NCBI RefSeq assembly: GCF_029227915.1
Contig: NC_079884.1
Coordinates: 29,390,001-29,454,000 of the forward strand
DNA: 64,000 bases
From: Hydractinia symbiolongicarpus
Taxonomy: Eukaryota; Cnidaria; Hydrozoa; Anthoathecata; Hydractiniidae
Direction: 5' to 3'
In this document: positions 61,745 through 64,000 of the stretch, in pieces
Layout: every line of letters begins with the position of its first letter
Position numbering within the stretch: the first letter of the stretch is position 1
Translations under genes and position numbers: made by a program
Notes under the pieces: model-generated
What the model saw: the letters and a program-made list of their open reading frames with translations, nothing else
Databases searched by the model: none
Told to the model about the DNA's origin: nothing

Positions 61745-64000
61745 CTGTGACCTTATAAATGTTACAAGTGAGCCAGCTTGACTACAAGAAATAACATTCT
61801 TCTTATTTTGACATGATTGTGGGAACTCAGCGATTACACGGGACCCTGTGGTAGCGCTTCATTTAAAAATTTAGATAAATAAGTCATTTTTACTGTGGGA
61901 CCAATCCTAGCCGTTAGCGCGCGCTGAAAATATAGAGACAGTTTCAAGGACTACATTTCATTGACTTTCTGGCGGTATCAATCTGTTTGAGTTACAACGG
62001 TCGCGTCACATATTCGTACCAACATGTATTTAGCGATAGTATTCGGATATTACTAGGTTGCATCCCTTTTAACAGTGAAACGTTTGACTGTGGGACTTAA
62101 TTGATCTGACTTTGGACTTTGACCTTAAAAATGTGATAAATGAGCCAGTTTGACTACAAGAAATAACATTCTTATTAATCTGACATGATTGCTGGAACTC
62201 AGCGATTACACTGGGCGCTGTGGTTGCGTTTTATTTAAAAATTAAGATAAATAAGTCTTTCTTTACTGAGGGACCAATCCTAGCCGTTAGTTCGCTCTGA
62301 AGAAATAGGAACAGTTCCAAAGACGACATTTCATTGACTTTCTAGCGGTATAACTCCGTTTGAGTTACAACGGTTGCGTCACATATTCGTACCAACATGT
62401 ATTTAGCGATAATATTCAGATATTACTAGGTTGCATTGCTTTTAACAGTGAAACGTTTGACTGTGGGACTTAATTGATCTGACTTCGGACTTTGACCTTA
62501 AAAATGTGATAAATGCGCCAGTTTGACTACAAGAAATAACATTCTTATTAATCTGACATGATTGCTGGAACTCAGCGATTACACTGGGCGCTGTGGTAGC
62601 GTTTTATTTAAAAATTAAGATAAATAAGTCTTTCTTTACTGAGGGACCAATCCTAGCCGTTAGTTCGCTCTGAAGAAATAGGAACAGTTCCAAAGACGAC
62701 ATTTCATTGACTTTCTAGCGGTATAACTCCGTTTGAGTTACAACAGTTGCGTCACATATTCGTACCAACATGTATTTAGCGATAATATTCAGATATTACT
62801 AGGTTGCATTGCTTTTAACAGTGAAACAATAGACTGTGGGACTTAATTGAACTGATTTTGGACTTTGACTTTATAAATGTAATAAATGAGCCAGCTTGAC
62901 TACAAGAAATAACATTCTTCTTATTTTGACATGATTGTGGGAACTCAGCGATTACACGGGACCCTGTGGTAGCGCTTCATTTAAAAATTTAGATAAATAA
63001 GTCATTTTTACTGTGGGACCAATCCTAGCCGTTAGCGCGCGCTGAAAATATAGAGACAGTTTCAAGGACTACATTTCATTGACTTTCTGGCGGTATCAAT
63101 CTGTTTGAGTTACAACGGTGGCGTCACATATTCGTACCAACATGTATTTAGCGATAGTATTCGGATATTACTAGGTTGCATCCCTTTTAACAGTGAAACG
63201 TTTGACTGTGGGACTTAATTGATCTGACTTTGGACTTTGACCTTAAAAATGTGATAAATGAGCCAGTTTGACTACAAGAAATAACATTCTTATTAATCTG
63301 ACATGATTGCTGGAACTCAGCGATTACACTGGGCGCTGTGGTAGCGTTTTATTTAAAAATTAAGATAAATAAGTCTTTCTTTACTGAGGGACCAATCCTA
63401 GCCGTTAGTTCGCTCTGAAGAAATAGGAACAGTTCCAAAGACGACATTTCATTGACTTTCTAGCGGTATAACTCCGTTTGAGTTACAACGGTTGCGTCAC
63501 ATATTCGTACCAACATGTATTTAGCGATAATATTCAGATATTACTAGGTTGCATTGCTTTTAACAGTGAAACAATAGACTGTGGGACTTAATTGAACTGA
63601 TTTTGGACTTTGACTTTATAAATGTAATAAATGAGCCAGCTTGACTACAAGAAATAACATTCTTCTTATTTTGACATGATTGTGGGAACTCAGCGATTAC
63701 ACGGGACCCTGTGGTAGCGCTTCATTTAAAAATTTAGATAAATAAGTCATTTTTACTGTGGGACCAATCCTAGCCGTTAGCGCGCGCTGAAAATATAGAG
63801 ACAGTTTCAAGGACTACATTTCATTGACTTTCTGGCGGTATCAATCTGTTTGAGTTACAACGGTCGCGTCACATATTCGTACCAACATGTATTTAGCGAT
63901 AGTATTCGGATATTACTAGGTTGCATCCCTTTTAACAGTGAAACGTTTGACTGTGGGACTTAATTGATCTGACTTTGGACTTTGACCTTAAAAATGTGAT
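61745..64000. repeat. Hybrid monomers passing into a 745-bp dimer at the window end
   Basis: Starts are 61745, 62117, 62490, 62863, 63235, 63608 and 63980 (21 bp visible). The 61745 monomer joins GTTACAAGTGAG to CCAGCTTGACTAC, a new hybrid. 62863-63607 and 63608 onward form a dimer (TAATAAATGAGCCAGC plus AAAAATGTGATAAATGAG) sharing TTACACGGGACCCTG and GCATCCCTTTTAAC. They are nearly identical, with CGGTGGCG/CGGTCGCG at 63116/63861. The array continues beyond the right edge. Confidence 0.9.

Larger units (their letters stand above)
1..64000. repeat. Satellite DNA array, ~372/373-bp monomer, ~172 head-to-tail copies
   Basis: The motif TTTTGGACTTTGACC (or GGACTGTGACC) followed by TTATAAATG recurs every 372-373 bp from base 1 to base 64000. 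Successive starts were read by hand: 1, 374, 747, 1120, 1493, 1865 and so on to 63980. All copies run in the same direction, with no inverted monomer and no interruption by unique sequence. Length exceptions are three 302-bp monomers (71-bp deletion), two units extended by 27 bp, and single monomers of 371, 374, 375, 376 and 380 bp. The monomer is AT-rich (36.7% G+C in monomer 1). Two nucleosomes with linkers would roughly fill one monomer. A centromeric or heterochromatic location is inferred from family behaviour and is not shown by the sequence. I do not recognise the family by name. Confidence 0.98.

Noticed and set aside
1-64000. CRISPR array
   Set aside because: The repeats are 372 bp with no unique spacers between them. 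A CRISPR repeat is short and alternates with distinct spacers.
1-64000. Transposon or LTR element inside the array
   Set aside because: Every stretch aligns with the monomer. I saw no terminal repeats, target-site duplications or reading frames of a transposase or polymerase.
1-64000. rDNA, histone or snRNA gene cluster
   Set aside because: No conserved RNA or coding block is present, and the 372-bp unit is too short and too variable.

Overview
The whole 64 kb window is one unbroken head-to-tail satellite DNA array. I count about 172 tandem monomers, nearly all 372 or 373 bp and all in the same orientation. I see no protein-coding gene, RNA gene, mobile element or unique sequence. Monomer starts are anchored, arbitrarily, on the C of the CTTTGACC/CTGTGACC motif that follows TTTTGGA. 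Both window ends lie inside the array.

The organism is a eukaryote. A single-family array of this size with nested higher-order repeats (HORs) is typical of centromeric or pericentromeric heterochromatin, a subtelomeric block or a B/sex chromosome. I do not recognise the monomer and cannot name the species. Monomer 1 is 36.7% G+C by hand count and has 16 CpG against about 12.6 expected, so CpG is not depleted. That argues against a heavily CpG-methylated vertebrate or plant genome and mildly favours an invertebrate such as an insect (inference).

The left third (1-18.8 kb) is a mosaic of four or five monomer types arranged in 5-mer, 4-mer, 3-mer and 6-mer HORs. It includes a 1418-bp 4-mer in which one monomer has a 71-bp deletion, and two 400-bp units made by a 27-bp junction duplication. 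The centre (about 18.8-21 kb) is the most divergent part, with no near-identical neighbours and one monomer with a T8-G-A7 scar. From 21 to 27.4 kb a roughly 2-kb segment is duplicated at 2606 bp spacing, followed by a 1117-bp 3-mer. From 27.4 to 48 kb other monomer types form 3-mer, 7-mer/6-mer, dimer and 5-mer HORs, with two long-range copies: about 0.5 kb shared with a site 23.5 kb away, and about 1.9 kb shared with a site 8.6 kb away. From 49 kb to the end a young subfamily (AGGAGGAAAC) and hybrid monomers dominate, in 4-, 5-, 6- and 2-monomer repeats.

The monomer has a recurrent architecture: a TATAAA-like start, several short dyads, a GC-rich hairpin, an A/T-rich core, a CpG-rich palindrome-like block, and a strongly conserved block containing TTGCGTCA and TTCGTACCAACATGT. 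The history visible here is repeated unequal exchange and conversion. Its breakpoints recur in a few conserved stretches of the monomer.
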